A DNA stretch of 64,000 bases, from assembly GCF_002252085.1 (NCBI RefSeq), contig NZ_NEEY01000004.1:1-64000 (forward strand), read 5' to 3'. A program made the translations under genes and the position numbers. Positions within the stretch are counted from its first letter, which is position 1; each line of letters opens with the position of its first letter. The DNA is from Aerococcus sp. 1KP-2016 (GTDB lineage Bacteria > Bacillota > Bacilli > Lactobacillales > Aerococcaceae). Of this stretch, positions 35,439 to 44,466 are shown piece after piece. Below the pieces are notes generated by a model. The model was given only the letters and a program-made list of their open reading frames with translations, searched no databases and was not told the DNA's origin.

Positions 35439-36710
35439 TTAAACTTCTTCTTTTAGATTCAAGCGGTCTTGTACTTTCAAGAATGGGAACCAGATTGCCG
35501 CAACAATTACGACATCGATTAGTTGTAAAACACCACCCATTACTGAGTTCGTTGCCATCATACCTGAGAAGAACAATGGCACAGTCCAAGGTACAATAAC
35601 CCCAGTTGTTAATGGGAAGATACCTGAGTACATCATGAAGTAGTTAAAAGTTGTTACAACTAGTGGTGTAAGAATCCAAGGAATGGCAACTGAAGCATTT
35701 AGTACAATTGGTAAACCGAAGATGACTGGTTCATTGACATTAAAGATACCAGGACCGATCCCCAAACGTCCGATTTCTTTCATTTGTTGGCTCTTCATAA
35801 CAAAGGCCATTAGAACAACAACCATTAAGGTCATACCAGTACCACCAAGGCCTACAGTAAAGGTATCCATGAATGATTTAGTAATAATATGCGGTAATTC
35901 TTGACCAGCTTTGAAGGCTTCTAAGTTTTCTAAAGAAAGTGTTTGCCAGATTGGATCTAACACGGAATTGATGATAACTTGACCGTGTAAACCAAAGAAC
36001 CAAAGCATTTGTGTTAAGAATAGCGCTAATAGGGTAGCTGGTAAACTTGAACCTAAACCAGTTAGTGGTTTTTGGATGAAGGTATAAACAATATCGTGTA
36101 AGTTGGTATTCAATAAACCGACCACACCGGCATTTAACAGTAAGAATACAGTTAGGGTACCAATGGCTGGAATTAATGAAGAAAATGAGCGAGACACTGC
36201 TTCCGGTACACCGTCGGGCATATTAATGGTAATACCACGTTTTTTGATGCGTACATAGATTTCAGTTGCTAAAAAGGCTGCAAACATCCCAATGAACATC
36301 CCTTTAGCACCAAGACGGTCAGTAGTTAAGGCGCCAGCAATTTCCACGCCTTCTGCTGTTACAAAGTTGAACGGGGTAAGGATTAAGAATGAAGCAAGGG
36401 CAACTGCACCACCGAAGACCCCATCTTCATCATAAGACTTGGTTAAATAGTAACCAATCCCAAAAGCCACAAAGACGGTCATGATAGACATGGTTGCATT
36501 TTGACCGTTACCAAACAGGGTGCCTAAGGTTCCTTTCAAGCTGTCACTGAAGAAAGGTAGGTTATTTAATACAACAACGATAGAACCAAACATTGTTAAC
36601 GGGAAGGCCAACATGAAGGCATCACGTAATACAGTCAGGTAACGGTTATTGCCTAGTTTGGCAGCGAAGGGGGTTAGCGATTCCGCTAATTTATCAATAA
36701 AATTATTCAT
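35439..36710 (-). CDS. PTS cellobiose-family EIIC permease
   Basis: 423 aa with about ten membrane segments. CelB/LicC-type blocks: an N-terminal NRYLTVLRDAFMLAFPLTMFGS segment, FFGLHGQVIINSVLDPIW and GIFNVNEPVIFGLPIVLN. AGGTTCCTTTC-type spacing gives GGAACC upstream, a weak ribosome site. Lies 27 bases after the GH1 gene, so the two form a uptake-and-hydrolysis operon; IIA and IIB are supplied by the genes at 32374-33013. Confidence 0.9.
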   Translation of the reverse strand: MNNFIDKLAESLTPFAAKLGNNRYLTVLRDAFMLAFPLTMFGSIVVVLNNLPFFSDSLKGTLGTLFGNGQNATMSIMTVFVAFGIGYYLTKSYDEDGVFGGAVALASFLILTPFNFVTAEGVEIAGALTTDRLGAKGMFIGMFAAFLATEIYVRIKKRGITINMPDGVPEAVSRSFSSLIPAIGTLTVFLLLNAGVVGLLNTNLHDIVYTFIQKPLTGLGSSLPATLLALFLTQMLWFFGLHGQVIINSVLDPIWQTLSLENLEAFKAGQELPHIITKSFMDTFTVGLGGTGMTLMVVVLMAFVMKSQQMKEIGRLGIGPGIFNVNEPVIFGLPIVLNASVAIPWILTPLVVTTFNYFMMYSGIFPLTTGVIVPWTVPLFFSGMMATNSVMGGVLQLIDVVIVAAIWFPFLKVQDRLNLKEEV

Positions 36711-36737
36711 TATAGGTTCCTTTCTTTAAAACCAAAT

Positions 36738-38139
36738 TTAAAAGCCGTTATTTGTTGTCACTTCTTTAAACCAATGACCACTTTTCTTGATGGTCCGTTT
36801 CTTGTTGTCCTCTAAATCGACAGATACAAAACCGTAGCGGTTCTTGTAGGCATTCATCCATGACCAGTTATCCATGCAGGTCCACATGTGGTAACCCTTG
36901 ACATTCACACCTTCTTGAAGTGCTTGATGTACATATTGTAAATGCCCTTTGATAAAGTCAATGCGGTAATCATCTTCAATCACACCATCAGCATTTTTAA
37001 AGCGCTGTTCATCTTCAACGCCCATACCATTTTCAGAAATATAGCAGGCAATATTACCATAGTTATCACGGACGTTAATTAAACAATCATAAATACCTTT
37101 TTCGTAAATTTCCCAACCTCGGTAAGGATTCATCTTACGGTCTGGCCAGATATAATTGTCGAAATAGTCATCCGGCATGGGTTTATCAGATAGTCGTTCA
37201 GCGGATTCTTTCTTTTGAATTCGGCGCGGTTGGTAGTAGTTGATCCCCAATAAATCGATGGTATTCTCTTTGATAATGGCAAGTTCTTCATCGGTATAAT
37301 CCGGTAAGTAGTCTAAGTCTTTCAACAAGTCCACTAGGTCTTCAGGGAAGGTCCCTTTGATTGCTGGGTCTAGGAATGAACGGTTGAAGAAGGCGTCAGC
37401 TAATTGCGCAGCTTTGACATCTTCTGGGTCATTTGCGTCACGAGGATAGCTTGGTGTCAGGTTTAAAATAATCCCAATTTCACCATCTAAATTCATCTCG
37501 TGATAGACTTTGATAGCTTTGGCACTTGCTAAGCTTTCGTGGTAGGCAACTTGTACGGCACGCTTCATGTCTACGACTGCAGGATAGTGGAATTGATATA
37601 AATAGCCACCCTCCACAGGGACGATTGGTTCATTGTGGGTAAACCATTTTTTCACACGATCACCAAATAGCTCAAAACATGTCTTAGCGTAGGTTACATA
37701 GGCTTCAACCACTTCCTTACTTTCCCAACCGCCTTTTTCTTGTAGCGCGAAGGGCATATCGAAATGGAATAAGTTTATAAATGGCTCAATATTATTGGCA
37801 ATCAATTCATCAATATAATTGTTGTAGAAATCAACGGCTTGTTGATTAACTGGACCAATACCATCTGGAATCAGGCGACTCCATTGGATAGAGGTACGCA
37901 TGGAATTGTACCCGGTAATTGTGCCCGGTTGCTTTCATTAAAGCGATATCCTCCTTATAACGGGTGTATACCTCTGATGTTTCGCTAGGGCCAACCTGGT
38001 CAAAGAATAGGTCGGGTTGTTCGCGGTACCAGTGATCCCAAATACGATCACCTTTGCCATCACCCGCTATGCGTCCCTCTGTTTGTGGACCAGAAATAGC
38101 CGATCCCCACCAGAAATTTTGCGGAAATTCATAATTCAC
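36738..38139 (-). pseudogene. GH1 6-phospho-beta-glucosidase, frameshifted by a 13-bp duplication
   Basis: The protein starts at 38139 (MNYEFPQNFWWGSAISGPQTEG, the classic GH1 opening) and loses frame near 37915, after DIALMKATGHN. From 37901 the second frame carries the remainder: RTSIQWSRL, the acid/base in FTHNEP, the nucleophile in YISENGMG and YHMWTCMDNWSW. Removing one of two adjacent 13-base repeats (37904-37916, 37917-37929, one mismatch) gives KATGYNSMRTSIQWS, which matches the family. Intact length would be about 460-465 aa. Hydrolyses phosphorylated beta-glucosides brought in by the neighbouring PTS. Unless the duplication is an artefact, the enzyme is lost. Confidence 0.9.
37904..37929. 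repeat. 13-bp tandem duplication inside the GH1 gene
   Basis: AATTGTACCCGGT followed directly by AATTGTGCCCGGT. One copy must be removed to restore the reading frame of the beta-glucosidase. Confidence 0.9.
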
Positions 38140-38156
38140 CTAAATAACTCCTTTTA

Positions 38157-38220
38157 TATGTATATACATAACTTTATGTAGAATTAGACATACAACCAAG
38201 ACTATATGCAAGCGATTACA
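38157..38220 (-). promoter_or_regulatory. GH1 promoter region: palindrome, GntR-like site and cre
   Basis: TATGTATATACATA (38157-38170) is a perfect palindrome. TAGACATA at 38185-38192 is the reverse of the TATGTCTA motif seen before the other PTS genes. TGCAAGCGATTACA (38207-38220) is a good cre in reverse orientation. All lie just upstream of the GH1 start at 38139. Confidence 0.6.
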
Positions 38221-38330
38221 AGAAACTTATCAAAAATATTTTTCTAAGGGTGTAAACTATGCTAAAATGCTGAAGAAGCATGCAAGAATTGCGATGATTT
38301 TATAGAAATAGCCAGAAGAGGTGTAGATAA

Positions 38331-39731
38331 TTGAAGAAAAATACATATCCGACTGAAGTATTGGATGTTATAGTTGAAAGCTTGAACGAAAAGGGTGTCG
38401 GCTTTGCACGTTATATTCATCCACCCGAAAAAGGACCAAATGGGAAACATTTGCTCCTACATATTGATAATGTGGTACCTGGCGACAAGGTTCGGGTAAC
38501 TGTGGTCAACGCAAAAGGCCGACACCGCGCAGGCGTTGCCTATGATGAGTTGCTAGAACCAAGTCCATTACGTAACCTAGATATGCCAACCAATCGAGAA
38601 ATGGCTGCTGGGGCCCCATTACAATTCATGAAATATGAAGCCCAATTAGCACACAAGGAAAATCTAATTAAAGGGTATATGGCGGATGCCGGTGTGAGCG
38701 AAGACTTGGTCAAACCAATCATAGGTATGGAAAATCCTTACCGTTACCGCAATAAAATGGAGTTAACCTTTGGGGCAGATGGTGTGCTAGGCATGCATCA
38801 ACAAGGAAATTACCGTCGCGTAATTGACCTGGAAGATTCTATTTTGGCCCCAGAAGAAATGATTGCAATCAAAAAAATTGTAGGTCAGTGGCAAAAGGAC
38901 TACCAGTTCCCGGGCGTGGACAAGGATACTAAGGAAGGATTATTGGCCAACCTATTGATGCGCCAATCCTTTGCAACAGGGGAAATCATGGTTGCCCTAT
39001 ATGCGCTTGAACAACCAGATCAGTATCAAGCAGCTATTGATGATTTACGTGACCGTTTGCTTGCTGCGCAACCACGTATTGAATCTTTCCAATGGATCGT
39101 GAAGAAGGGTGGCATGGAGCGCTCTTACGATAACGACGCCTACGTCATGTACGGACGTGACTACATCAATGACCGTCTGCAAGGCTTCAAATTCCGAATT
39201 TGGCCGGATACCTTCTTCCAAGTCAATCCAGTTCAAGCAGAAAAGATGGTAGATACAGCCTTATCAATGGCACAAGTATCACCTGATATGCGTGTATTAG
39301 ACTTGTTCTGTGGTATTGGTACCTTTAGTTTGCCGTTAGCGCGCGCCAGCAAAGAGGTTGCCGGTATTGAAATTGTAGAAAATTCTATTCTTTCTGCCCG
39401 TCGTAATGCCGAAGACAATGATTTAGACAATACCTTCTTCATGGCGTCAGATGCACGATTGGGTATGAAAGAGTTACCTGAAGTATGGGGTCAACCTGAT
39501 TTACTACTATTAGATCCACCAAGAAATGGTGCCGGTGGTAAAGTCATGCGTGCCATTGGCCGTTTGGGTACAGACCGCATCGTGTATGTATCATGTGGAC
39601 CAAAGAGTCTAGCCACTGATTTAGTATGGTTGAAAGACTTTGGTTATGAAGTTGTAGAAGTACAACCAATCGACCAATTCCCCCACACTGCACACCTGGA
39701 GACAATAGTTTTGTTGAAGAAAGTGAAATAA
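38331..39731 (+). CDS. TrmA/RlmD-family RNA (uracil-5) methyltransferase, without Fe-S cysteines
   Basis: 466 aa, TTG start with AGAGGTG upstream. N-terminal TRAM domain (DVIVESLNEKGVGFAR...VPGDKVRV), then a class I methyltransferase: VLDLFCGIGTFSLPLA (SAM), LLLDPPRNGAG, and the catalytic Cys in VYVSCGPKSLATDL. Members with a [4Fe-4S] cluster have CxxxxxCGGC before the LQxxxYxxQL motif; here the stretch reads AAGAPLQFMKYEAQL, with no cysteine. It methylates a uracil in 23S rRNA (RlmD or RlmCD role) or tRNA. Stands alone with its own promoter. Confidence 0.9.
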   Translation: MKKNTYPTEVLDVIVESLNEKGVGFARYIHPPEKGPNGKHLLLHIDNVVPGDKVRVTVVNAKGRHRAGVAYDELLEPSPLRNLDMPTNREMAAGAPLQFMKYEAQLAHKENLIKGYMADAGVSEDLVKPIIGMENPYRYRNKMELTFGADGVLGMHQQGNYRRVIDLEDSILAPEEMIAIKKIVGQWQKDYQFPGVDKDTKEGLLANLLMRQSFATGEIMVALYALEQPDQYQAAIDDLRDRLLAAQPRIESFQWIVKKGGMERSYDNDAYVMYGRDYINDRLQGFKFRIWPDTFFQVNPVQAEKMVDTALSMAQVSPDMRVLDLFCGIGTFSLPLARASKEVAGIEIVENSILSARRNAEDNDLDNTFFMASDARLGMKELPEVWGQPDLLLLDPPRNGAGGKVMRAIGRLGTDRIVYVSCGPKSLATDLVWLKDFGYEVVEVQPIDQFPHTAHLETIVLLKKVK

Positions 39732-39756
39732 TTTAAGGGTTTAAGTAATCATATTG

Positions 39757-40106
39757 AAGGCTGGGACAAAAATACAGGACAATTCCCGTGGATTTGTTGT
39801 CCCGTACTTTTTTAGAAAACTGCGATTCTCGAATGAGACTGTCATTCGAGAATTTTTTTGGCTTTTTATCTCGAATAAAGGGCTATTGTATAGGAAATGA
39901 GCTTATTTTATACAATGTAACCCCATTCGAGATAAGTTTTGACATTTGTATCGAACGAATCTTCATTGTATAAAATTTATCATTTATTTATCGAATGGAA
40001 TTTTATTCGATACAATTTCGCATTTTTGTCTCGAATCGCGCATTATTCAGGGATAATATCGTTCACTGTATAGCAAAAGAGGTTAGAACCATTTGTCCCA
40101 ACCTTT
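39757..40106 (+). repeat. Repeat element B, copy 2 (uninterrupted, about 350 bp)
   Basis: Starts AAGGCTGGGACAAAA and ends TTTGTCCCAACCTT, an imperfect terminal inverted repeat. Inside are several inverted segments (for example TTCTCGAATGA / TCATTCGAGAA) and multiple ATTCGA-type motifs. It aligns in reverse orientation with the two halves at 11646-11736 and 12022-12252. No convincing gene; the gap 39732-40194 holds only this and the next promoter. Confidence 0.8.
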
Positions 40107-40194
40107 TCTATATCAAGTAGCCTTTTAATATGTTTCGCACAATGAAAAAATCGTGTACACTATTAATTAATAGAGGACAGATTGGAGGGATTTT

Positions 40195-41361
40195 ATGAGT
40201 GAAGAAAAGGGTAATACGATTGCCTCAATAGAGATTCGATTTGACAACGATCCTTGGCTTGAGGACATTTTTGAGGTTGAGGATGAAATTGAACCTGTTC
40301 AAAAATTGACGGTGGATGCTGATGGGAACGTGGATTTCTATGCTCAGGTATATTCTTTTGTGGAAGATAAGAAATTAAAGCCTAGAAGATTTGATGGCCA
40401 AATTCCTGTTGAAGTAACAAATGTACTTTATAGCGCGGTGTTACAATTTATCATAAAAAATGAACATGTAGCAACTGATTATAGTTTAGGCTTGTGGCAC
40501 ATAGTCGTAACATTCATTACGGGCGAAAAATATCAACTTTTAGGTAGCACAGATGCAGAAACTGCGGAGGAAACGTCTAACATACTTAGACAATGCATAC
40601 CTATTCCTGGCTTACGTTTATTTGATGGTAATTTTGCAGACCCTTATGATGGCGATGAAATTACTCGGCTAACCTTGAATTATCATCGTAAAAGCAAATT
40701 ACCACGACCGCTTTCAATTAGTGGGGAGGAGCTGATAACCACTTGGCGTTATACTGAATCCTTAGTGATTGACGGGGAAACTGAAACCGTGCAAATTATT
40801 CAAAATCTTGATGAAAATTCTGAGGCACGTCATTTTTTCAAAATGAAGAATCGGATAAAAATGTTGATGGACGATTTAAAAGATGAAGGATTGTTGAAGG
40901 ATCTTGATATACCAAAAAGAAAAACACCCAAAAATCCTGATGAAACGATTACTTTCGAATTAGTGATTGAGTACGCAAAACGTGATACGCAAGAAATCAA
41001 AGGTCGTTTTGATTTGGCGCACTTGCCTGAAAATTGGTTTTTAATTGTAGACGCTATTCAAGATACGTTAGATAACTTTGGTAAGGGTGAAATCTTGCAC
41101 GGGTTACAGCAAATCGATTTAAAATCAAGAAAGAAACAAATTGTCTGTGGGGTTTCTTTCCAAGAATCTGATGAAATAAGATATTACATTACCGACAACA
41201 AGAAAATTCAAGTAGGGGATCTCGTTGAAGTGCCTTTAGGATATGCGAATTCTTTCTCTACGATTGGATATGTGGAAACGGTGGAGATGTACGCACCAAA
41301 AGACGTGCCATTCCCCATGGAAAGCGCGAAACATATTCTACATGTACTTAATCGACATTAA
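40195..41361 (+). CDS. Hypothetical protein, paralogue of the gene at 9255
   Basis: 388 aa with GGAGGG upstream. Acidic, soluble, no signal or membrane segment. Residues about 255-300 (TFELVIEYAKRDTQEIKGRF, then HLPENWFLIVDAIQDTLDNFG) and the C-terminal 60 (YYITDNKKIQVGDLVEVPLG, ending VPFPMESAKHILHV) correspond to parts of the protein at 9255-10364. No known domain was recognised. It is flanked by repeat B upstream and a strong terminator downstream. Confidence 0.8.
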   Translation: MSEEKGNTIASIEIRFDNDPWLEDIFEVEDEIEPVQKLTVDADGNVDFYAQVYSFVEDKKLKPRRFDGQIPVEVTNVLYSAVLQFIIKNEHVATDYSLGLWHIVVTFITGEKYQLLGSTDAETAEETSNILRQCIPIPGLRLFDGNFADPYDGDEITRLTLNYHRKSKLPRPLSISGEELITTWRYTESLVIDGETETVQIIQNLDENSEARHFFKMKNRIKMLMDDLKDEGLLKDLDIPKRKTPKNPDETITFELVIEYAKRDTQEIKGRFDLAHLPENWFLIVDAIQDTLDNFGKGEILHGLQQIDLKSRKKQIVCGVSFQESDEIRYYITDNKKIQVGDLVEVPLGYANSFSTIGYVETVEMYAPKDVPFPMESAKHILHVLNRH

Positions 41362-41362
41362 T

Positions 41363-41405
41363 AAAAGAGCCGCCAACACTTTTAGGGGTGTTGACGGCTC
41401 TTTTC
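41363..41405. terminator. Bidirectional intrinsic terminator
   Basis: AAAAGAGCCGCCAACAC pairs with GTGTTGACGGCTCTTTT (one mismatch) around a short loop; A-run and T-run on the two sides serve the converging genes. Confidence 0.95.
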
Positions 41406-41416
41406 ATCTATGATAG

Positions 41417-41974
41417 TTATTTATTTTGTGCTTCGATGACTGCTTTAATACCGCCTTCAATGACGTGGGTATTGGTGAAGCCATTTTTAGCTAGATAAGC
41501 TGCACCTGCAGTGGCACGACCACCTGAACCACACAGGGTATAGATGGTTGCGTCTTTATCTAATTGGTCTAAGTTCTCTGGTAAGGTTTCTAATGAAATG
41601 TTGACTAGATTTTTCTTAGGTGCTGGTCGAGTAATTTCGTCTGGGTGACGTAGGTCTAGTAAGACATAGTCTGTATCTAAGGTTAAGAAATCGTCAGCTT
41701 TAATAGTATCTGTTGTCACCAATGCATCAGCATCGATGTCATCGAACAAGATATAACCAGCAAAGACAACTGTATCGATTGCATCTAAATCACTTGAATC
41801 ATTTACAACTGCAACAATCGTCTGACCACTTTCTACTAAAGCTGGGTAATATTTCGGCATTTGTTTAGCAGTTAGGTTTAAACTGTTTGCTAAATGACCC
41901 GAACGGAAAATGGTGTTGTCACGAACGTCAATGACTAATTCATCAGTTAATTCTGTATAATTGTATGTTTTCAA
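41417..41974 (-). CDS. Double-rhodanese-domain protein
   Basis: 185 aa. Two rhodanese-like halves: residues 1-85 (ELVIDVRDNTIFRSGHLANSLNL), which lack an active cysteine, and 90-185 (VLLDLRHPDEITR, then the active-site loop YTLCGSGGRATAGAAYL with Cys). Probably moves sulfur from a donor such as thiosulfate to an acceptor; the real substrate is not known. AGGGG precedes the start. Confidence 0.85.
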   Translation of the reverse strand: MKTYNYTELTDELVIDVRDNTIFRSGHLANSLNLTAKQMPKYYPALVESGQTIVAVVNDSSDLDAIDTVVFAGYILFDDIDADALVTTDTIKADDFLTLDTDYVLLDLRHPDEITRPAPKKNLVNISLETLPENLDQLDKDATIYTLCGSGGRATAGAAYLAKNGFTNTHVIEGGIKAVIEAQNK

Positions 41975-42078
41975 AATAGCACACCCCTTTTAGGGAAATC
42001 ATAGCATCTAGTTGCGAATACTGTCAATTTGGGGGCTCGTTGAATATCCGTTTTTTCTGTTGAAACAAGATGGTATGC

Positions 42079-42126
42079 AAATCAACAAATCAACAAATCA
42101 ACAAATCGACAAATTGATAAATGAGA
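42079..42126 (+). repeat. Octamer tandem repeat in the 5' leader of the LOG gene
   Basis: CAAATCAA is repeated three times exactly (42079-42102), then CAAATCGA, CAAATTGA and TAAATGAG. The array ends at the GAGG ribosome site of the next gene. Slippage would change leader length in steps of eight. Confidence 0.9.
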
Positions 42127-42139
42127 GGTTGGAAATACA

Positions 42140-42709
42140 ATGGCAATTGAAAGTGTGGCAGTTTATTTAGGGTCTTCAGCGGGTAATGACCCAATATATC
42201 AAGCAAAGGCGAGGGAAATGGGACAAGTGCTGGCGCAAGCGGGGAAAACCTTGGTATTTGGTGGTTCTAATGTAGGGTGTATGGCCTCTTTGGCTGATGG
42301 TGCATTGGCGGCGGGGGACAAAGTTATCGGCGTTGTGCCTCAAAAATTAGTTGATAATGAAATTCAACATCCTAATCTAGATCAACTATATGTGGTTCAC
42401 GGGATGCAAGAACGTAAGGCAAAGATGATGGCCTTAGCCGATGCTTTTATTGCATTACCAGGTGGACCTGGTACCATGGAAGAATGGTTTGAGGTATATA
42501 CATGGGCACAGGTGGGTTATTTAGATCATCCGATTGCCTTATTGAATGTAAATAATTATTATCAACCGCTATTGACCTATTTGGATCATGCCGTGGCTGA
42601 AGGGTTCTTGCACCAACAGTACCGGGATATGGTCATTATTGATGCAGATCCACAGACCTTATTAGACAAAATTATTGCCTATCAACCAGATTACAAGAAG
42701 AAATGGTAG
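42140..42709 (+). CDS. LOG-family nucleotide phosphoribohydrolase (TIGR00730)
   Basis: 189 aa. The family cleaves AMP and related nucleoside monophosphates to base and ribose-5-phosphate; bacterial members are loosely named lysine decarboxylase-like or cytokinin-activating. Motifs: VYLGSSAGNDP, GGSNVGCMASLADGAL and the signature LPGGPGTMEEWFE. GAGG lies upstream of the ATG, next to an octamer repeat. Single gene followed by repeat element A. Confidence 0.9.
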   Translation: MAIESVAVYLGSSAGNDPIYQAKAREMGQVLAQAGKTLVFGGSNVGCMASLADGALAAGDKVIGVVPQKLVDNEIQHPNLDQLYVVHGMQERKAKMMALADAFIALPGGPGTMEEWFEVYTWAQVGYLDHPIALLNVNNYYQPLLTYLDHAVAEGFLHQQYRDMVIIDADPQTLLDKIIAYQPDYKKKW

Positions 42710-42755
42710 GCAGTTACTGTATTCAAATATACGGTAAATAGTGATTGAAATTAAA

Positions 42756-43039
42756 AGAGGCTGATACAAAAGGCCGCTAAAAAGGTGTACACAATTCTTA
42801 AAAAGAGTTGTGTACGCCTTTTACTTTGAAAAAATTCTTATCAATTTTGATTGAAATATATCATGGGAACAGGTTAAAGGACTGAAAGGGTAGTTCCTTA
42901 GCTGTGAAAGAGGATGAAATCGAGACCTTGGCTCGATTTCAAATTGAATGACCTTGGCTTTCAATGGTCCCACGGCTCACAAGAAACGTACACTGTAAGG
43001 ACGAAAAATCTATGATTTTAATCTTTTGTCCCAGCCTCT
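42756..43039 (+). repeat. Repeat element A, copy 2 (about 284 bp)
   Basis: Reverse-oriented near-identical copy of 11737-12021. Ends AGAGGCTGATACAAAA and TTTTGTCCCAGCCTCT form the terminal inverted repeat. Internal hairpins: GTGTACACAATTCT / AGAGTTGTGTACGC-type arm near 42786-42823 and GAAATCGAG / CTCGATTTC at 42916-42940. The two copies differ mostly at single bases, so this looks like a recently mobile or selected sequence. Confidence 0.85.
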
Positions 43040-43048
43040 TTTGTATCA

Positions 43049-43570
43049 TTATTGCCATTCATTCAAGTCCGATTGATCATAGTAGTTTTTAAATCGCTTG
43101 ATCATTTGGTCTTTTTGTTTGAGTAAAATCGTCAAGCCATTCAATAGTTCACTTGACGTTTCCACCATGGACATGGCTTCTTTTTGCTCCAACATGGCTT
43201 CTTCCACGCCTTCATAGGGGGCTTCGGCTACAATCTCATCTAAAATGGTCGTAATTTGGTAAATTATGCGGTCTTTGCGTTGTTCTTCATAAGCCTTGAT
43301 TTTAGGTAATTCATTGATCATATAGCGAAAATCCAAGTGCCGCATCATATGGCCATCTTGAACAATGACATATTCCTTTTCAAAGGGGGATATGCCAGGA
43401 AATTGTCCGTGAATTTGATACCAACCGTCAAAAATTTGCCAAACACCAGGTTTTAGTTCGGGTTGGAAGTCGCGTTTTAGTACAAATGTTTCATCATCAC
43501 CCGTAATTTCAGCTAACCAGCGTTTTTCATCAGGGCCAATCGGCATTAATGGGAGTTCGTGTGAAATCAT
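43049..43570 (-). CDS. Hypothetical protein
   Basis: 173 aa, no signal or membrane segment. Conserved-looking stretches: KRWLAEITGDDETFVLKRDF, GWYQIHGQFPGISPFEKEY, and RHLDFRYMINELPKI. The C-terminal half is helical. I recall no named domain. GAGGTGAACAC gives the ribosome site. It is bordered by repeat A and the divergent acetolactate decarboxylase gene. Confidence 0.75.
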   Translation of the reverse strand: MISHELPLMPIGPDEKRWLAEITGDDETFVLKRDFQPELKPGVWQIFDGWYQIHGQFPGISPFEKEYVIVQDGHMMRHLDFRYMINELPKIKAYEEQRKDRIIYQITTILDEIVAEAPYEGVEEAMLEQKEAMSMVETSSELLNGLTILLKQKDQMIKRFKNYYDQSDLNEWQ

Positions 43571-43728
43571 GTGTTCACCTCATTCATATTTACTATATTG
43601 CATTCATTCCTAAGTATAGGGAATCTTTTACGCAAATAGCAAGCCTCGCCTTTTAGATTCGCTTGCGACGAACACTAGAAACGTTTAGTATAGTTTAAGT
43701 AAAGAACGCGTAAATGGAGGTTTTTCAG

Positions 43729-44433
43729 ATGACAAGATTATTCCAACATCAAACATTAGGTGACCTCATGGCAGGTTTTTTTGACGGGTCAATGACCATC
43801 GATGCACTACTCGAACACGGTAATTATGGTATTGGTACCATGGACCACTTAGACGGGGAATTGATTGTCATAGACGGTCAGGCCTATCAAGCTCGCAAAG
43901 ACGGTCAATTAATTGAATTGACGGGTAAAGAAACCGTACCCTATGCATCGGTGACCTTCTTCAAATCTCACCATACCTTCGATGTGGCTACGCCCATGAA
44001 TATGCTAGATTTTCAAGAAGTGCTCAAGACACAGCTACAATCCTTACATACATTTTCTGTGATCAAAATAGAAGGTAGCTTTGAAAGTATGCATACGCGA
44101 GTCATTCCGCGCACGGAAAAGCCGTATCCACGTTTTGTTGAGGCGAGCCGTGTGCAACCAGAATTTAAAACCCAAAATGTAAAAGGGACTTGTATCGGTG
44201 TCTATGGTCCCTATCTATTCGAAGGTGTAGTGAAACAAGGCTTTCATTGTCACTTTATCTCAGAAGATCGACAATTTGGTGGCCATATCTTAGACTATGT
44301 CATCAATCAAGGGCATATTGCGATTCAAACCGTCCGTCATTTTGACCAACACTTTGCCATTGATAATGAAGCATTTATGAAGGCTGACATTAATTATGAT
44401 AATCTCGTCGCTGAAATCAACGAAGGCGAGTAG
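43729..44433 (+). CDS. budA: Acetolactate decarboxylase
   Basis: 234 aa. Converts alpha-acetolactate to acetoin, diverting pyruvate from acid end-products. The ATG at 43729 is used; GGAGG lies inside an apparent upstream ATG at 43714. Family marks: an N-terminal LFQHQTLGDLMAGFFDG, the YGIGTMDHLDGELIVIDG block, and the zinc ligands in GFHCHFISEDRQFGGHILDY. No acetolactate synthase gene is adjacent. Confidence 0.92.
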   Translation: MTRLFQHQTLGDLMAGFFDGSMTIDALLEHGNYGIGTMDHLDGELIVIDGQAYQARKDGQLIELTGKETVPYASVTFFKSHHTFDVATPMNMLDFQEVLKTQLQSLHTFSVIKIEGSFESMHTRVIPRTEKPYPRFVEASRVQPEFKTQNVKGTCIGVYGPYLFEGVVKQGFHCHFISEDRQFGGHILDYVINQGHIAIQTVRHFDQHFAIDNEAFMKADINYDNLVAEINEGE

Positions 44434-44466
44434 TCACAAGCAGTTTAAGCAAAGGAGTATATCACC

